A DNA stretch of 64,000 nucleotides from an uncultured Clostridium sp. (lineage in GTDB: Bacteria > Bacillota > Clostridia > TANB77 > CAG-508). Location: positions 41,697 to 105,696 of the forward strand of contig CAMMDS010000003.1 of the NCBI GenBank assembly GCA_946495655.1, given 5' to 3'. Both the position numbers and the translations under genes were made by a program. Positions 62,104 to 64,000 of the stretch are shown piece by piece. The notes beneath the pieces were generated by a model that worked only from the letters and a program-made list of their open reading frames with translations, did not search any database and was not told the origin of the DNA. Each line of letters starts with the position of its first letter. The first letter of the stretch is position 1.

Positions 62104-62889
62104 CTAATCAATTTTTTTGAGCTCTATATTTTCCTGATTCATTAATTTTTTTGCAACATTTATAAAATTACATTCTAAGTCTGTGAGATACATTTGAGTT
62201 GTAGCTTTAGTATTTAAAGCATTTTCTAAATTATTGCTCTTTATATATTCACTTACTTCTTTTGCAACCATTTCGCCTGTATTTATTATCTCAGTATCAG
62301 GTCCTAATTCATTTTGTATGATATTTTTAAATAGAGGATAATGCGTACATCCTAAAATCAAAGCATCTATTTGCTTTATATCTTTTAAATATTCATGAAC
62401 TGCAAGCATTGCTATTTCATTTTCCGTCCATCCTTCTTCTGCCATTGGTGCTAAAAGTGGACAAGCTTTGCTCTGCACTCTTGAATTTTCAATATGTTTT
62501 TTTATTCCATTTTGCCATCCATTACTTCTTATAGTTCCAGTAGTAGCTATAATTCCTATGTTTTGAATATTATTATCTTTTAAATATTTTATTGTAGGTT
62601 CTATTATTCCTATAATAGGTATATTAAAAATCTTTTGCATTTCTTCCAATGCTTGACTAGTTGCTGTACCACAAGCAATTACAATCATTTTTACATCCAT
62701 TTCAATTAAATTTTCTATTCTTTTCTTACACAAATCTATTATAGTTTCTTTAGATTTACTTCCATAAGGAAAACTTGCGGTATCGCCTATATAAATAAAA
62801 TTTTCATTAGGAAGAGTCTTTTTTAACTCTTTTAAAACTGTCATTCCGCCTACTCCTGAATCAAATACTCCTATAGCTCTTTTATCCAA
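62104..62889 (-). CDS. murI: Glutamate racemase
   Basis: IGVFDSGVGGMTVLKELKKTLPNENFIYIGDTASFPYGSKS; VIACGTATSQAL; LILGCTHYPLF. Confidence 0.97.
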   Translation of the reverse strand: MDKRAIGVFDSGVGGMTVLKELKKTLPNENFIYIGDTASFPYGSKSKETIIDLCKKRIENLIEMDVKMIVIACGTATSQALEEMQKIFNIPIIGIIEPTIKYLKDNNIQNIGIIATTGTIRSNGWQNGIKKHIENSRVQSKACPLLAPMAEEGWTENEIAMLAVHEYLKDIKQIDALILGCTHYPLFKNIIQNELGPDTEIINTGEMVAKEVSEYIKSNNLENALNTKATTQMYLTDLECNFINVAKKLMNQENIELKKID

Positions 62890-63073
62890 TATAAACCTCT
62901 CCCATCTTAATTATCTTTTCATTTATATATATTATACATCCTTAAAAGATATTTCTAAATTATCATTTATTATACATCAATATATTATCTTTTTCTACAT
63001 AATATTCACATGTTTTTATTGTTTTCATAATATATATTAAGCAGAATTGCTTAGGAAAGGATGATTATTAATT

Positions 63074-63697
63074 ATGGAATATGAAAAAAATGTATGTCCA
63101 GTATTAGATGTAGATGGTATTTTAGCTACAGGTAAACAATTTGATTTAGAAATTACTTTACCAGAAGATAACAGAGGAGTTATTTATGGTGTTGTAAAAG
63201 ATTGTTATCAAGAGCCTGTTAAAGATGCTGTTGTAAAACTTATTGAAGTTGTTTGTGAATGTGGTAAAGAAGAAAGAAGACCTGTATCTCACACATTTAC
63301 AGACGATGAGGGAGAATTCGTATTTGGACCTCTTTGTGCTAATCGTTTCTATGAAATACAAATTTGGGTTGACAAAGTAAAACATTGTAAAATATGTACT
63401 AAAGTAGAACATGATGCAGACTGCTTAAAAGGTGTAAAATTAGATTGTAAAAAAGATGAGCATAAACATTGTCATAAAGAAGAATGGAAGGACGATTATA
63501 GACCTTGTTGTAAAGAGGAATGTAAAGACGATTATAGACCTTGCCATAAAGAAGAATGCAAAGATGATCACAGACCTTGTCATAAAGAAGAATGCAAAGA
63601 GGAATGCAAAAAAGATTGCGATAAAAAATGTGAAAATGAAAAAGAATGCAACAAAAAAGCTGAAAAACCTTGTAGACCATGCTTTAGACCTTTTTAG
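63074..63697 (+). CDS. Carboxypeptidase-regulatory-like (prealbumin-fold) domain protein with Cys/Lys-rich tandem-repeat tail
   Basis: RGVIYGVVKDCYQEPVKDAVVKLIEV...SHTFTDDEGEFVFGPL; tail with repeated KEECKDDYRPCHKEEC units. Confidence 0.75.
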   Translation: MEYEKNVCPVLDVDGILATGKQFDLEITLPEDNRGVIYGVVKDCYQEPVKDAVVKLIEVVCECGKEERRPVSHTFTDDEGEFVFGPLCANRFYEIQIWVDKVKHCKICTKVEHDADCLKGVKLDCKKDEHKHCHKEEWKDDYRPCCKEECKDDYRPCHKEECKDDHRPCHKEECKEECKKDCDKKCENEKECNKKAEKPCRPCFRPF

Positions 63698-63704
63698 TCA
63701 ATAT

Positions 63705-63735
63705 GAAAGGACGTTAAAAACAACGTCCTTCTTAT
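63705..63735 (+). terminator. Hairpin terminator
   Basis: AAGGACGTT-AAAAAC-AACGTCCTT. Confidence 0.75.
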
Positions 63736-63881
63736 TACATTATACCCATTTTTCTAGCAAATTGTTTACCCATTTTTACCATTTTTCTTCTATTTGGCTG
63801 CATATTGTCAGAGCACATCATTGCCACTCCAGCTGATATTAAGCCTCCAACTATCATACCTTTAACAAATTTCATACTCAT
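63735..63881 (-). CDS. 48-aa YtxH-like small protein (not in ORF track)
   Basis: MSMKFVKGMIVGGLISAGVAMMCSDNMQPNRRKMVKMGKQFARKMGIM*; GGAGGAAATAT RBS. Confidence 0.6.
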   Translation of the reverse strand: MSMKFVKGMIVGGLISAGVAMMCSDNMQPNRRKMVKMGKQFARKMGIM

Positions 63882-64000
63882 ATATTTCCTCCTTTTTTTC
63901 ATTTTATACTAGTATTCCTTTTTTTTGGTTTTCTATACCTTTTATATAAGAAAAGTGGCTTCGCCATATGTGCATTTCGCTTCGCGAATATGCACAGTCC

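Noticed and set aside
63399-63836. ORFs opposite or overlapping the Cys-rich protein (63399..63680 -, 63456..63836 +)
   Set aside because: Alternative-frame readings of the tandem repeats; no independent support.

Overview
This is a very AT-rich window from a spore-forming, anaerobic Clostridia-like Firmicute. Most genes are on the minus strand. Recognisable content: nusA (partial)-rimP, an acyl-CoA synthetase, rng, pth, a glycosyltransferase cluster, recO/yqzL/era, an electron-bifurcating-type [FeFe] hydrogenase (hydABC-like), a ybeY-dgkA-PAP2-like fusion, yqfD/yqfC, a polysaccharide deacetylase, an agr-type quorum-sensing locus with an unannotated AgrD peptide, an RluA-family gene, uvrC, SpoIVFB/SpoIIQ-like peptidases, yyaC, alkD-like, a probable type I toxin-antitoxin pair, spo0A, a WG-repeat protein, a thioester/SpaA surface protein with a sortase, a two-component system, mscS, trmB, an ABC exporter, proS, scpB, an SSB-like protein and murI. 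The main discovery candidate is a decoding signal. Three otherwise well-conserved genes (a GT2 glycosyltransferase, recO, an rluA-family gene) are each split by a same-direction (+1) frame change. In all three the 0-frame codon at the junction is CGG (TCC CGG T, AAT CGG T, AAG CGG C), and skipping one nucleotide gives a GGN (Gly) codon and restores the conserved protein. A manual scan of the sense strand of every other annotated CDS found about 80 out-of-frame CGG trinucleotides and no in-frame CGG codon. This suggests CGG is an unassigned or frameshift-programming codon in this organism, rather than three unrelated mutations or assembly errors. Secondary findings are two MITE-like long palindromes, a dispersed GGGACAG-core palindrome family, a structured element inside the hyd operon, a sorting signal truncated right after LPRTGF, and several small ORFs missing from the ORF track.
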